Made by a program: the position numbers and the translations under genes
In this document: positions 9,623 to 17,243 of the stretch, in pieces
Position numbering within the stretch: the stretch's first letter is position 1
Layout: every line of letters starts with the position of its first letter
Notes under the pieces: generated by a model
Told to the model about the DNA's origin: nothing
What the model saw: the letters and a program-made list of their open reading frames with translations, nothing else
Databases searched by the model: none
Source of the DNA: Billgrantia desiderata
GTDB taxonomy: Bacteria; Pseudomonadota; Gammaproteobacteria; Pseudomonadales; Halomonadaceae
Length of the DNA: 64,000 bases
Reading direction: 5' to 3'
NCBI GenBank assembly: GCA_011742915.1
Contig: JAAQTN010000009.1
Span: forward strand, 62,001-126,000

Positions 9623-10012
9623 ATGATGAAATTTACAGGCAATATCATTCGGTACGATAAGGATCAAGAATCAGAGTTGATCGCACTTCTGGAATCCGAG
9701 CCAGACTGGAACGCGTTTGTTCGCGGGGAAGCGTTAGGGGCATTCAAGGCTGCATTGTTGAGCAGCGAAACCTATATCTATAAAAGCCATGGCGAGGTGT
9801 GTGGGTATCTCCGTGCCTTGGTTGATGAGTTCGGTATTTACGTAAGCGAGCTTTACGTTGCGCCGCGTTACAGATGCAGGGGCTTCGGAAGAGAGCTTCT
9901 CGGAAAATTAAAAAAAGCGCATCCGAATCAAAGCGTTTATGTACTTTCGGATGAGGATGGATATTACGAAAAGCTCGGCTGCAGGCGCATTGGCTCGGTT
10001 TTTGAACTGTAG
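9623..10012 (+). CDS. GNAT-family N-acetyltransferase
   Basis: Acetyltransferase of the Gcn5-related (GNAT) fold, which moves an acetyl group from acetyl-CoA to an amine. In 129 residues it shows the core: beta strands around YVSELYVAPRYR, then the acetyl-CoA pyrophosphate loop RYRCRGFGRELL (R/Q-x-x-G-x-G/A form), and a C-terminal YYEKLGCRRIG. The acceptor is unknown. The gene is clearly richer in A+T than the flanking ATPase and GGDEF genes and has different codon use, which suggests recent acquisition. It begins ATGATG; the first ATG is used here, the second is equally possible. Confidence 0.78.
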   Translation: MMKFTGNIIRYDKDQESELIALLESEPDWNAFVRGEALGAFKAALLSSETYIYKSHGEVCGYLRALVDEFGIYVSELYVAPRYRCRGFGRELLGKLKKAHPNQSVYVLSDEDGYYEKLGCRRIGSVFEL

Positions 10013-10075
10013 CTGGTAACCGGGTCCTCAGGGGCAGGAATTTCCACGACATGATCCAATATCCACCTCGCCCGG

Positions 10076-11131
10076 CTACTTGCTGAGAGCCGCTTCCTGC
10101 TCAACACCGGATTCTGCAATTGGGCCGCGAACGCAGTTGCGTCCACTCGCCTTGGCCTGGTACAGCCGTTTATCGGCGACTCGACTGAGCGTATCCAGGT
10201 CAAGCCCGTCGGGCCCGTATTCGGCGACGCCTATGCTGACGGTGAGCTTCAGGCGCTTGCCCTGATATTCGATATCCAGTTGCTCCAGGCTCTGCCGAAG
10301 CTCCTCGGCAACGTCGACGGCTCGCTTACTATCGGTGTTGTTCAGTAGTACCAGGAATTCCTCGCCGCCAAAGCGTGAGATCAGGTCGATCTCCCTCAGG
10401 CGCTGCTGCAGCATGCGAGCGAAGGCGACCAGCACTGCGTCGCCGGCCTCGTGCCCGTGCTCGTCGTTGATCCGCTTGAAGCGATCAAGGTCCAGCATCA
10501 GCAACGAGAGTGGGGTCCCATTGCGCCGCGCTTGTGCCTGCTCCCAGTGGAAGACATCGATGAGACGCGCGCGATTGGCCAGCCCGGTCAGCGGGTCGAT
10601 CGTGGCCAGGCGCGTCAACCTCAGCTCGGACCGTTCACGAGTACGTTCGTAGAAGTGTGACATGCCAAGGGTGGTCAGCGCGGCGATGATGGCGTTGGAC
10701 ATCACCTCTACTCGAACGAGTTCGGGGTTGCCGCCAAAGCGGTACAAGAAGAGGGCGGCGCCAGCCCCCATAGAGCCCACCGAGAGCAGCAGGCCCAGCC
10801 TGGAACCGAGCAGAAGGTGCGTGACGAGCGGGATGACCAGCAGCCAGATGAAGGCGAACGGCGAGATCTCCGGTCGGCTCAGCAGCAGAATCGTTACCGA
10901 CAGCAGTATCAGCAAAAAGAGCAGGCACCATGTCTGGACTCGCCGTGTGCGACGAACCACGACCAGCAGGCCGGCGGCGAGAGTAGCAAGGGCAACCTGG
11001 ATACCGCCGACCAGCATCATGCCGTCGGGAAAGTTGAGCGCCGCAAAGACGAGCGCGCTGGCGATGGTGACCAGCAGCATGGCCTGCAGCACCGACCGGC
11101 GATGTTCTTGATCTTCTTGATATGGGTGCAT
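10076..11131 (-). CDS. Membrane-anchored GGDEF diguanylate cyclase
   Basis: Probable diguanylate cyclase making cyclic di-GMP from two GTP. From ATG at 11131 it is 351 residues: about six membrane helices in the first 160 residues, then a GGDEF domain (about 175-335) with the intact catalytic GGEEF (255-259) and an upstream RxxD (Arg246, Asp249) five residues earlier, the allosteric inhibition site. The frame extends upstream to 11242, but GCAGGG precedes 11131 at good spacing and the extra residues are not membrane-like. It is a single gene; the signal sensed by the membrane part is unknown. Confidence 0.88.
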   Translation of the reverse strand: MHPYQEDQEHRRSVLQAMLLVTIASALVFAALNFPDGMMLVGGIQVALATLAAGLLVVVRRTRRVQTWCLLFLLILLSVTILLLSRPEISPFAFIWLLVIPLVTHLLLGSRLGLLLSVGSMGAGAALFLYRFGGNPELVRVEVMSNAIIAALTTLGMSHFYERTRERSELRLTRLATIDPLTGLANRARLIDVFHWEQAQARRNGTPLSLLMLDLDRFKRINDEHGHEAGDAVLVAFARMLQQRLREIDLISRFGGEEFLVLLNNTDSKRAVDVAEELRQSLEQLDIEYQGKRLKLTVSIGVAEYGPDGLDLDTLSRVADKRLYQAKASGRNCVRGPIAESGVEQEAALSK

Positions 11132-11432
11132 GCACGAAACCCTGCTGAGGTTTTGAACGCAAAATCGGCAGTCAGCACATCCATGCAAGCCAGCGTGCCA
11201 AGGCGTGAAGGCCACGCGCCAATTTGCCATATTGCGTGGCATTTCGCCGTAGTTCCTTTGGTCAGCCTGGCGTAAGCCGTTTCTTACATCGTATAGGCTT
11301 TCGCCTACCCCGAAGCGACTCAGGTCAACATCCCGTCTCGTTACGTAGAATTACACGATAGAAAGCGCTAGCTTGACCTAAGCAAGCTGAAGCAGACGTC
11401 ACTAGCCGAATCGCTGAAGCGAGATAAAGCCT

Positions 11433-12203
11433 TTGGACTATTCGATCCTCTTTGAAGCCGCAAGGCCGCTATGGTGGGTGCTGCCCCTCATCGTGCTCCT
11501 GGGCGTGCTCAAGTCCCGCTGGTTCAAGGGCATGTTCGGCGAAGCCTTCGTCAAGCTGATCGCCAAGGTGCGGCTGCCGGCAGAGGAGTACCACGGCGTT
11601 CACAACGTCACGCTGCCCACGCTCGACGGCACCACCCAGATCGACCACGTGCTGGTCTCCCGTTACGGCATTTTCGTCATCGAAACCAAGCACATGGCGG
11701 GCTGGATCTTCGGCAGCGAACGCCAGGCCCAATGGACCCAGAAGCTCTACCGCAAGAGCTTCAAGTTCCAGAACCCGCTGCGCCAGAACTACAAGCACGT
11801 GAAAGCGCTGGAAGGCCTGCTCGACGTACCGCCAGATACCATCCATTCGCTGGTGGCCTTCTCCGGCAGCGCCGTATTCAAGACCAAAATGCCCGACAAC
11901 GTCACCATCGGCGGCGGCTACGTGCGCTACATCAAGTCGTTCCGCGAGCCCGTGCTGACGCAAGCCCAGGTGCAGCATGTATTGGAACAGATCACCAGCG
12001 GCCGCCTTGCACCGACTCGGGACACGCACCGCCAGCATGTGAAACAGCTCAAGGCCCGCTTCGAATCCAGCTCCGACAGAACCTGCCCCAAGTGCGGCAG
12101 CGCCATGGTGCTGCGCACATCGAAACGAGGGGCAAACGCCGGTAACCGATTCTGGGGCTGCTCGGCCTATCCCAAGTGCCGAGAGGTGCAGGATGTGGCG
12201 TAG
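11433..12203 (+). CDS. NERD-domain protein with C-terminal topoisomerase-type zinc ribbon
   Basis: A 256-residue protein with an N-terminal membrane helix (about 13-27), a NERD (nuclease-related) domain (about 45-160; PTLDGTTQIDHVLVSRYGIFVIETKH carries the Asp and Glu-x-Lys of the restriction-endonuclease fold) and a C-terminal zinc ribbon with CPKC near residue 220 and C-x6-C in WGCSAYPKC, as in topoisomerase I tails. Such proteins are thought to act on DNA, but no reaction is established. Translation appears to start at TTG 11433, the only start giving a complete N-terminal helix. GC content is like the host. It lies just upstream of the AT-rich attC-bearing block. Confidence 0.8.
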   Translation: MDYSILFEAARPLWWVLPLIVLLGVLKSRWFKGMFGEAFVKLIAKVRLPAEEYHGVHNVTLPTLDGTTQIDHVLVSRYGIFVIETKHMAGWIFGSERQAQWTQKLYRKSFKFQNPLRQNYKHVKALEGLLDVPPDTIHSLVAFSGSAVFKTKMPDNVTIGGGYVRYIKSFREPVLTQAQVQHVLEQITSGRLAPTRDTHRQHVKQLKARFESSSDRTCPKCGSAMVLRTSKRGANAGNRFWGCSAYPKCREVQDVA

Positions 12204-12527
12204 GGCGGGATATCAGGCTCAAGATGCCACGGCACGTGCCGATGATTTATTTGGCAAGGTTAATTTACAACAGTGCTTCGAATCGGATAGCAACATCGTC
12301 CGATAAAGGCGGGTAGGCGGCCTGTAATCGCCAGGGTGGGGAGCCGATGAGCGGCATTCCCTGGCGGTAGCGTGCCTGAAATTAGGAACGGCATCACCTT
12401 CTCGTGGGATAGCCTCACAGGCAGCCGGCGCGGTCGTTTGGTGCGTGAGGATTCACTGATCTCTCCCAAGAGCCACTCGAGGACATAAGCGCTAAAATCA
12501 CTGTTGCAGGTACAAAAGGAGGGTGTG
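12204..12527. other. Intergenic stretch at the left edge of the AT-rich block
   Basis: No gene, attC site or attI site was recognised. The ribosome site AAGGAGGG (12516-12523) for the next gene lies at its right end. The change from host-like to AT-rich composition takes place near 12500, so the left border of the acquired block is probably here. Confidence 0.4.
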
Positions 12528-13730
12528 TTGTCCTATATAGACGAAAAAATCAATGAACATCCGTCCCTTACCAAGGCTGAGGAGGTACGTTCACTCCTTG
12601 ATGTACTTGATGGGTTGGATCTGAGCACAGAAGTTAGGGAGTCATTGCATCGGTTACGGAGAGTTGTTGACCTCTTTCTGGGTCAAGTCTCCTCTGCGGA
12701 TCCTGAGCTCACGTCCTTCCAAGCACTTAAAAGTGCAGATCAGCAGTTATCGAAAATCAAGCAGGAGCTGACGCAATACAAGGCAAATAAAAACGTTAAC
12801 CATATAACTAATGCGTCTTCCGCGGCTGATAGCATTCTCTCCGCTGCGAAAGCAATGTGGGTTCCTGCCTTTGACCTTGACCTTGACCAAGTGCGAGACG
12901 CCATAAGTTCGTTTCGAAAATCGGTGGGACAAAATGCCAGATATGCAGAACAAGAACTAGCTGAGACTCGTAAAGCCATAGAAAGCCTCCGTGAGGAAGC
13001 TAACGAGCTGAAAAACTCGATCAAGGAGCAGGAGTCACGCCTTGTTTCAGTTGTGAATGAATTTCAATCACAGTTTTCTAAAGCAGAAGAGGTTCGACGA
13101 AGTGACGCTGCTAGTGCACTTAAGAGTGAACAGGAAAAGCTGGGGAAGCTTCGATCTAGTTATGAGGAAAGCTTTGACGCGTCGATAGAGAATTCCAAAA
13201 CAAAACTCAATGGTATCTCAGAAGATCTAAGCTCCAAGGCGGGTGGCGTTATATCAGATCTTGAACAATTAAAAGAGAAAGCAGAGCGTCTTGTACATGT
13301 GATCGCAAATACAGGAATGGTTGGAGGTTACCAACGCGTTGCTAATGAGGAGCGGAGAGTTGGGCGTTTTTGGGATGGGGTTTCTTTGCTTTCTTTAGCG
13401 GGAATGGTTGGATTTGCAATCTATGCGTTTCATGGAACATTCGATGACTTTAATCCAGGAGTATTTTTGGCGCGGTTTGGTGTTGTTTTAACATTCGCGG
13501 CGCTTGCTGGTTATAGTGCAAGACAGGCAGATAAACATCACAAGGTGGAGAGGAGGAATAGGCGCGTTGAACTTGAGCTCGCATCCATAGATCCTTTTCT
13601 TGCCGAATTGCCAGATGATGAAAGAAACCAAGTAAAAGCAGTAGTAGCAGATCGACTATTTGCTAGAGAGGATCTTCAAGGAGGGAGTTTTCTTGGAGTT
13701 GTAAAGAAGAAGCACGAAAATGTGAAATAA
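12528..13730 (+). CDS. Coiled-coil protein with two membrane helices, unknown function
   Basis: I do not recognise this family. From TTG 12528 it is 400 residues. About residues 60-270 are rich in Glu, Lys, Gln, Ser and Ala in heptad-like order and predicted as long coiled coil; two hydrophobic segments follow (about 285-303, SLLSLAGMVGFAIYAF, and 312-332, VFLARFGVVLTFAALAGY), then a charged tail of about 65 residues. Both tails probably face the cytoplasm. AAGGAGGG stands 4 bases before TTG 12528; the frame is open from TTG 12504. Composition is far more AT-rich than neighbours. It is followed by an attC-like site and then a DUF4062 gene on the same strand. The layout (coiled coil plus paired helices) is that of membrane-anchored assembly proteins; any role in defence is inference. 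Confidence 0.72.
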   Translation: MSYIDEKINEHPSLTKAEEVRSLLDVLDGLDLSTEVRESLHRLRRVVDLFLGQVSSADPELTSFQALKSADQQLSKIKQELTQYKANKNVNHITNASSAADSILSAAKAMWVPAFDLDLDQVRDAISSFRKSVGQNARYAEQELAETRKAIESLREEANELKNSIKEQESRLVSVVNEFQSQFSKAEEVRRSDAASALKSEQEKLGKLRSSYEESFDASIENSKTKLNGISEDLSSKAGGVISDLEQLKEKAERLVHVIANTGMVGGYQRVANEERRVGRFWDGVSLLSLAGMVGFAIYAFHGTFDDFNPGVFLARFGVVLTFAALAGYSARQADKHHKVERRNRRVELELASIDPFLAELPDDERNQVKAVVADRLFAREDLQGGSFLGVVKKKHENVK

Positions 13731-13761
13731 GGAGGGGTCGGTATGATTGTGCTAAAAACAG

Positions 13762-13823
13762 CGTCAACGAGGAGCGCTTTCCGCTGGCGCTCCAAATCCG
13801 GGCGGTTACGCTGGGCGTTAGAA
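13762..13823 (+). repeat. attC-like integron recombination site (candidate 1)
   Basis: Between the coiled-coil gene and the DUF4062 gene is a site with attC architecture. GTCAAC (13763-13768) faces GTTAGAA (13817-13823), which fits the core GTTRRRY except for the final base. AACG pairs with CGTT at the outside, then after a 3-base spacer AGCG pairs with CGCT, and an inner stem CCGC/GCGG closes a variable end, matching the paired R and L boxes of attC. The left core is not a perfect RYYYAAC. Confidence rests on the symmetric folding and on its place right after a stop codon. Confidence 0.5.
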
Positions 13824-13842
13824 GATAAAACAGGGAGTAAGA

Positions 13843-14856
13843 ATGGAAAAAAGATATCAGGTTTTCGTTAGTTCAACATATGCCGATTTGAAAGAAGAAA
13901 GGCAGCATGTTCTTCAAGCATTGATGGAAATGGACTGCATCCCTGCTGGTATGGAGTTGTTTCCGGCAGCTGATGAAGAACAGTGGGAGTTTATCAAAAA
14001 AATTATAAACGATTGCGACTATTACCTTTTAATTATTGGTGGACGATATGGCTCAATCACAGTTGATGGTATTAGCTATACAGAAAAAGAGTTTGATTAT
14101 GCGGTAAAAATAGGATTGAGAGTTGTGGCTCTGATTCACGGCGCTCCTGACGACATACCATTTGGAAAATCTGAGCAAGACCCTGATCTGCGTGAGAAAT
14201 TGTTGAGCTTCAAAGATAAAGTAATGAACGGAAGGCTGATAAAATTTTGGAGAAACATTGAAGATCTACCAGGTCTAGTGGCGCTAAGTCTTACTAAAAC
14301 CATTAAGGCGTATCCTGCGGTAGGCTGGGTGCGTGCAAGCAATGTTGCAAGTGAAAATATTCTTAATGAAATAAACGAATTAAGAAAAGAGAACGCAGGA
14401 CTTCAATCCTCAATAGCTCTACTTGAACAACAAATAAGCACTAAGCCCGCTATTGATGGCATGGCGGATATAGATTCCAAATTTACCGTGCATGGCGAGT
14501 ACAAAGTCACGACTCCTAGTCGCACAATACGCCATTATAATTTTGAATGCACTATTAGTTGGCGTGAAATGTTTTCAACTATAGCGCCCTACTTGGTTGA
14601 ACATCCAAGTGATGTAACGGTTAAAATGAAACTTGCTCGATCACTGAAGGAAATCAAAACGGGCAGTGATAGTGGAAATTCAGTAACAATCAATGATCAG
14701 GAGTTTAAGACTATCGCTATCCAGCTCCAAGCATATGGATTGGTCAAAACGAGGTACTCAAAAACCACAAAGGGGGGAATGGCGCTATTTTGGTCATTAA
14801 CGCCAAAGGGTGAACAGCTTATGATTGAATCACGCGTTGTCCGTGAGGGCGGCTAA
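13843..14856 (+). CDS. DUF4062-domain protein
   Basis: The 337-residue protein begins with a DUF4062 domain (about residues 4-90: [16 protein letters not shown], then [15 protein letters not shown], then [14 protein letters not shown] and [10 protein letters not shown]), a Rossmann-like fold related to TIR/SLOG-type nucleotide-sensing domains and often found at the N-terminus of STAND-type and other defence proteins. A short coiled coil follows (about 175-205), then an unrecognised domain (about 215-330) with a winged-helix-like end ([21 protein letters not shown] ... [10 protein letters not shown]). No NTPase motif is present. GGGAG lies ahead of ATG 13843. AT-rich, and enclosed by two attC-like sites, so it looks like a gene cassette. 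Enzymatic activity is unknown. Confidence 0.82.
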   Translation: MEKRYQVFVSSTYADLKEERQHVLQALMEMDCIPAGMELFPAADEEQWEFIKKIINDCDYYLLIIGGRYGSITVDGISYTEKEFDYAVKIGLRVVALIHGAPDDIPFGKSEQDPDLREKLLSFKDKVMNGRLIKFWRNIEDLPGLVALSLTKTIKAYPAVGWVRASNVASENILNEINELRKENAGLQSSIALLEQQISTKPAIDGMADIDSKFTVHGEYKVTTPSRTIRHYNFECTISWREMFSTIAPYLVEHPSDVTVKMKLARSLKEIKTGSDSGNSVTINDQEFKTIAIQLQAYGLVKTRYSKTTKGGMALFWSLTPKGEQLMIESRVVREGG

Positions 14857-14863
14857 GGATGCC

Positions 14864-14929
14864 GTCAACCTAGACGAACATTTAGTTCGCTCGCGCACTA
14901 CGAATTCGCGGTTACAGCTAAAGTTATGT
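14864..14929 (+). repeat. attC-like integron recombination site (candidate 2, weak)
   Basis: Directly after the DUF4062 stop, GTCAAC (14864-14869) faces GTTATGT (14923-14929), with CGGTTACAGCT before the right core, closely like GCGGTTACGCT in candidate 1. Inside is a perfect CGAAC/GTTCG hairpin (14875-14889). The right core has T where a purine is expected, as happens in some VCR-type sites. Pairing of the outer arms is short (AAC/GTT, TAG/CTA), so this is weaker than the other two. Confidence 0.35.
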
Positions 14930-15650
14930 TTTTATAGCTGGGTGAAAGTAGTGTTTTGAACGCCATATTCTGATTCATAGCTATGCCATAAACTTTGAAG
15001 CTAACTCTTTGGAGTCTTGATTGACTTTGTCAACTGTATATGCGCAAGAAAATAAAAGCTGGCATCCAAAAATAAGGCCAGTAGAGCGTTTATAGTCAAT
15101 TGATATTAAGTCATTGAGTCAAGTGGTAAAAAATATTGAGGTTGTGATGTCGGGGAAATTAACAATGAGTCATATGGTCTGGAATACTACCTCGGATAGT
15201 TGAAGGTTTGGTTTTCCAGAGTAATTAGAGTCAGCAGTAGCTCAAGTAAAAGAATAGGGTAGTAGTTGAAGCTCTTTACTCCAGGTGGCATCTTTCTTTA
15301 ATCATCCATTTAATTCGAGATAGTTGCAGATACTGAGAAATTAATTAATGTACGAAGAAGCACAAGTGCATGTTGTCAGGCTGGATTTACACTGTGCTTC
15401 AAGCCGGCCGTAAATTCGGGCGCAAGTCATACCAGGGATGAGTCTAAGTAATATTTGGGAAGTTCTAAATAAATTATTTACTGATATCTTATGGTCGAAA
15501 TGGCTGGGGTTTGTTTCAAGATCGGACAGTCCTAAGGTATGGAAACATGTTTTCAAGGGTTCGCGATAACTACGAATACTATTCCTGTTTGGAGTTCCCC
15601 CACTCCAGTGGACACGCATGGATAATTCCCCACCAGACGAGAGGAAGAAA
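14930..15650. other. 721-base AT-rich stretch without a recognisable gene
   Basis: Every frame is broken here; the longest candidates (for example 15341-15727 on the minus strand) overlap the next gene and have no family character. The sequence is strongly AT-rich and lies within the attC-bearing block, between candidate attC sites 2 and 3, so it may be decayed cassette DNA, a long untranslated region or a non-coding RNA locus. A ribosome site GAGAGGAAG for the next gene lies at its right end (about 15639-15647). Confidence 0.4.
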
Positions 15651-15965
15651 ATGCTCATTGCTATCACTAAGTTCAAGTTGCCCAAGCCCGTCACTCGGGA
15701 CGAGGCACGTAAAATCTTTCTGAGCACTGCTCCAAAGTATCAAGGCATGCCGGGTCTCTTCCGCAAGCACTACGTCATATGGGAGGACGGCTCCACTGTC
15801 GGAGGAGTCTATTTTTGGAGATCGCGAGCGGATGCGGAGGCCCAGTATACTGACAGCTGGAAATCCTTCGTCCGGGAGAAGTACGGTACAGAACCGTCTA
15901 TTACGTATCTCGACAACCTGATCACCGTCGACAACATCACCGACGAGATGCTCACGCATGAGTAG
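15651..15965 (+). CDS. Small ABM/YdhR-like monooxygenase-fold protein
   Basis: A 104-residue protein starting MLIAITKFKLPKPVT, with the dimeric alpha/beta-barrel pattern of the antibiotic-biosynthesis-monooxygenase/YdhR superfamily: KHYVIWEDGSTVGGVYFWRSRADAEAQY is the usual strand-strand-helix core. Such small proteins oxidise aromatic or haem-like compounds or have no known substrate; nothing points to one here. GAGGAAG lies 3-9 bases before ATG 15651, which is preferred over the upstream ATG at 15618. The stop is followed 40 bases later by the strongest attC site, so this gene has the position of a cassette gene. Confidence 0.72.
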   Translation: MLIAITKFKLPKPVTRDEARKIFLSTAPKYQGMPGLFRKHYVIWEDGSTVGGVYFWRSRADAEAQYTDSWKSFVREKYGTEPSITYLDNLITVDNITDEMLTHE

Positions 15966-16004
15966 CTTGGCTCTTCTGCGCATCACCCGGCCTTCTATGC
16001 AGAC

Positions 16005-16083
16005 ACCTAACCGGTCGTTACACCTGACATGCACCAGTAGGCTCTGCCTGCTGGTGCATGTCAGGTGAATTCCAGCGTTAACC
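16005..16083 (+). repeat. attC site of the integron type (candidate 3, strongest)
   Basis: The left core ACCTAAC (16005-16011) fits RYYYAAC exactly and the right core GTTAACC (16077-16083) fits GTTRRRY apart from one base; TAAC and GTTA pair. Between them a perfect 17-base inverted repeat, CACCTGACATGCACCAG (16021-16037) against its complement (16051-16067), is flanked by partly unpaired spacers CGGTCGTTA and AATTCCAGC. The order core-spacer-arm-loop-arm-spacer-core and the AATTCCAGC|GTTA junction closely parallel those of classical aadA-type attC sites. There is no U-tract, so it is not a simple terminator. Length is 79 bases. Confidence 0.75.
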
Positions 16084-16160
16084 ACCCCTGTCGATTCCGA
16101 CCAGCTCCGTTCGACGTTAGATTGCCACCCACAGCAATCACCCACAGAAGGGAGCTGATC

Positions 16161-16646
16161 ATGAAGCACATGGCAAAGAACACGATCTGCCTTTGGTACG
16201 ATGGCGGAGCTGAGGAAGCCGCGCAATTTTATGCCAAGACCTTCCCCGATTCCTCGCTCGACGCGGTGCATCGGGCCCCTGGGGATTTTCCCTCAGGCAA
16301 GGAAGGCAGCGTGTTGACGGTCGAGTTCACCGTACTGGGCGTGGCGTGCCTTGGGCTGAACGGCGGGCCTGCCTTCAAGCATAGCGAAGCGTTCTCGTTT
16401 CAGGTGGCGACCGAAGACCAGGAGGAGACGGATCGCTACTGGAGCGCCATCGTCGGCAATGGCGGCGAGGAGAGCCAGTGCGGGTGGTGCAAGGACAAGT
16501 GGGGCATCTCCTGGCAGATTACCCCGGTAGCACTGACGAAGGCCTTCACCAGTCCCGACCGTGCTGCCGCCAAGCGCGCATTCGATGCCATGATGACGAT
16601 GCGGAAAATCGACATCGCCAAGATCGAGGCCGCCTTTCGCGGTTGA
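16161..16646 (+). CDS. VOC/PhnB-type family protein (3-demethylubiquinone methyltransferase-like domain)
   Basis: A 161-residue protein of the PhnB/YjdN-like branch of the vicinal-oxygen-chelate superfamily: NTICLWYDGGAEEAAQFYAKTFPDS at the start, LGLNGGPAFKHSEAFSFQV in the middle and GWCKDKWGISWQITP near residue 110. Function of this branch is unknown; relatives may bind metal or small organics. GAAGGGAG precedes ATG 16161 at good spacing, so the longer frame from 16065 is not used. GC content is host-like, and no attC follows, so it is probably the chromosomal neighbour of the cassette block. Confidence 0.8.
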   Translation: MKHMAKNTICLWYDGGAEEAAQFYAKTFPDSSLDAVHRAPGDFPSGKEGSVLTVEFTVLGVACLGLNGGPAFKHSEAFSFQVATEDQEETDRYWSAIVGNGGEESQCGWCKDKWGISWQITPVALTKAFTSPDRAAAKRAFDAMMTMRKIDIAKIEAAFRG

Positions 16647-16665
16647 GATGAGAACGGGCCTACCC

Positions 16666-16706
16666 AAAGCCGCCGGCGCTTCCCAGCGTCGGCGGCTTTT
16701 GCTTTT
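16666..16706. terminator. Rho-independent terminator between convergent genes
   Basis: Inverted repeat AAAGCCGCCGGCGC (16666-16679) and GCGTCGGCGGCTTT (16686-16699) with one G-U pair and a 6-base loop, followed by TTGCTTTTC. It can end transcription of the VOC gene and, read backwards, of the nirB-nirD operon. Confidence 0.85.
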
Positions 16707-16720
16707 CTAGGGCCGCAACC

Positions 16721-17095
16721 TCACGCCTCTATCCACACCTCGTCGCCCTTGAAGCTTACCTTCCAGGTGCGCAGCGCTACGCTTTCGTCTTCCAGGCACT
16801 GGCCGTCTTCCAGGCGGAAGTGCTGCTTGTAGATTGGCGAGGCGACGACGGGCTGGCCCTTGAGGTCGCCGACGATGCCGCGGGCGATGACGTTGGCGTT
16901 GGAGAAGGGGTCGTGGTGGTCGATGGCGTAGAGTTCCTGCGCGTGGCCGGGCAAATAGAAGATGGCCACCTGGGCCGGGCCTTCCGGGGTTTCCACCCAG
17001 GCGGCGACGCCGGAGTAGGGCACCAGGTCGGCGCGGGTGCAGAGGGTTTGCCAGGTCTGGGTCATGGTCTTGGCTGCTGCGTTGGCGATTGTCAT
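16721..17095 (-). CDS. nirD: Assimilatory nitrite reductase small subunit
   Basis: NirD is the Rieske-like small subunit of NADH-dependent nitrite reductase, which turns nitrite into ammonium in the cytoplasm. The 124-residue protein has the NirD pattern (WQTLCTRADLVPYSGVAAWV, then AIDHHDPFSNANVIARGIVGD, then PVVASPIYKQHFRLEDGQC) and lacks the Cys-His ligand pairs of true Rieske proteins, as usual for NirD. AGGAAT precedes ATG 17095. It follows nirB after 148 bases that contain a GC-rich imperfect hairpin and no gene, so the two are probably co-transcribed from the promoter ahead of the flavoprotein gene. Confidence 0.93.
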   Translation of the reverse strand: MTIANAAAKTMTQTWQTLCTRADLVPYSGVAAWVETPEGPAQVAIFYLPGHAQELYAIDHHDPFSNANVIARGIVGDLKGQPVVASPIYKQHFRLEDGQCLEDESVALRTWKVSFKGDEVWIEA

Positions 17096-17243
17096 AAGAA
17101 ATTCCTAGCAATGGTGTCGGGGAATCGGCGAGCGAGATGAAGCGCTAGGCGCGCGGCGGACCGAAGGCGAGACATAACGGGGGGGTTAGGCGAGCCTTCG
17201 GGGTGCCGCGCAACAACGCGCTTCGCTCGCGCAGCGATTTCCA

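Noticed and set aside
12204-12527. A left attC or attI site for the cassette block
   Set aside because: No paired core or arm structure was found; GTTGCAG near 12503 does not fit GTTRRRY.
15341-15727. A 128-residue minus-strand frame in the gene-poor stretch
   Set aside because: It overlaps the start of the small monooxygenase-fold gene, has no ribosome site and no recognisable pattern.
16114-16120. GTTAGAT just upstream of the VOC gene as another attC right core
   Set aside because: It fits the core consensus, but no partner core or paired arms lie before it that are not already used by the 16005-16083 site.
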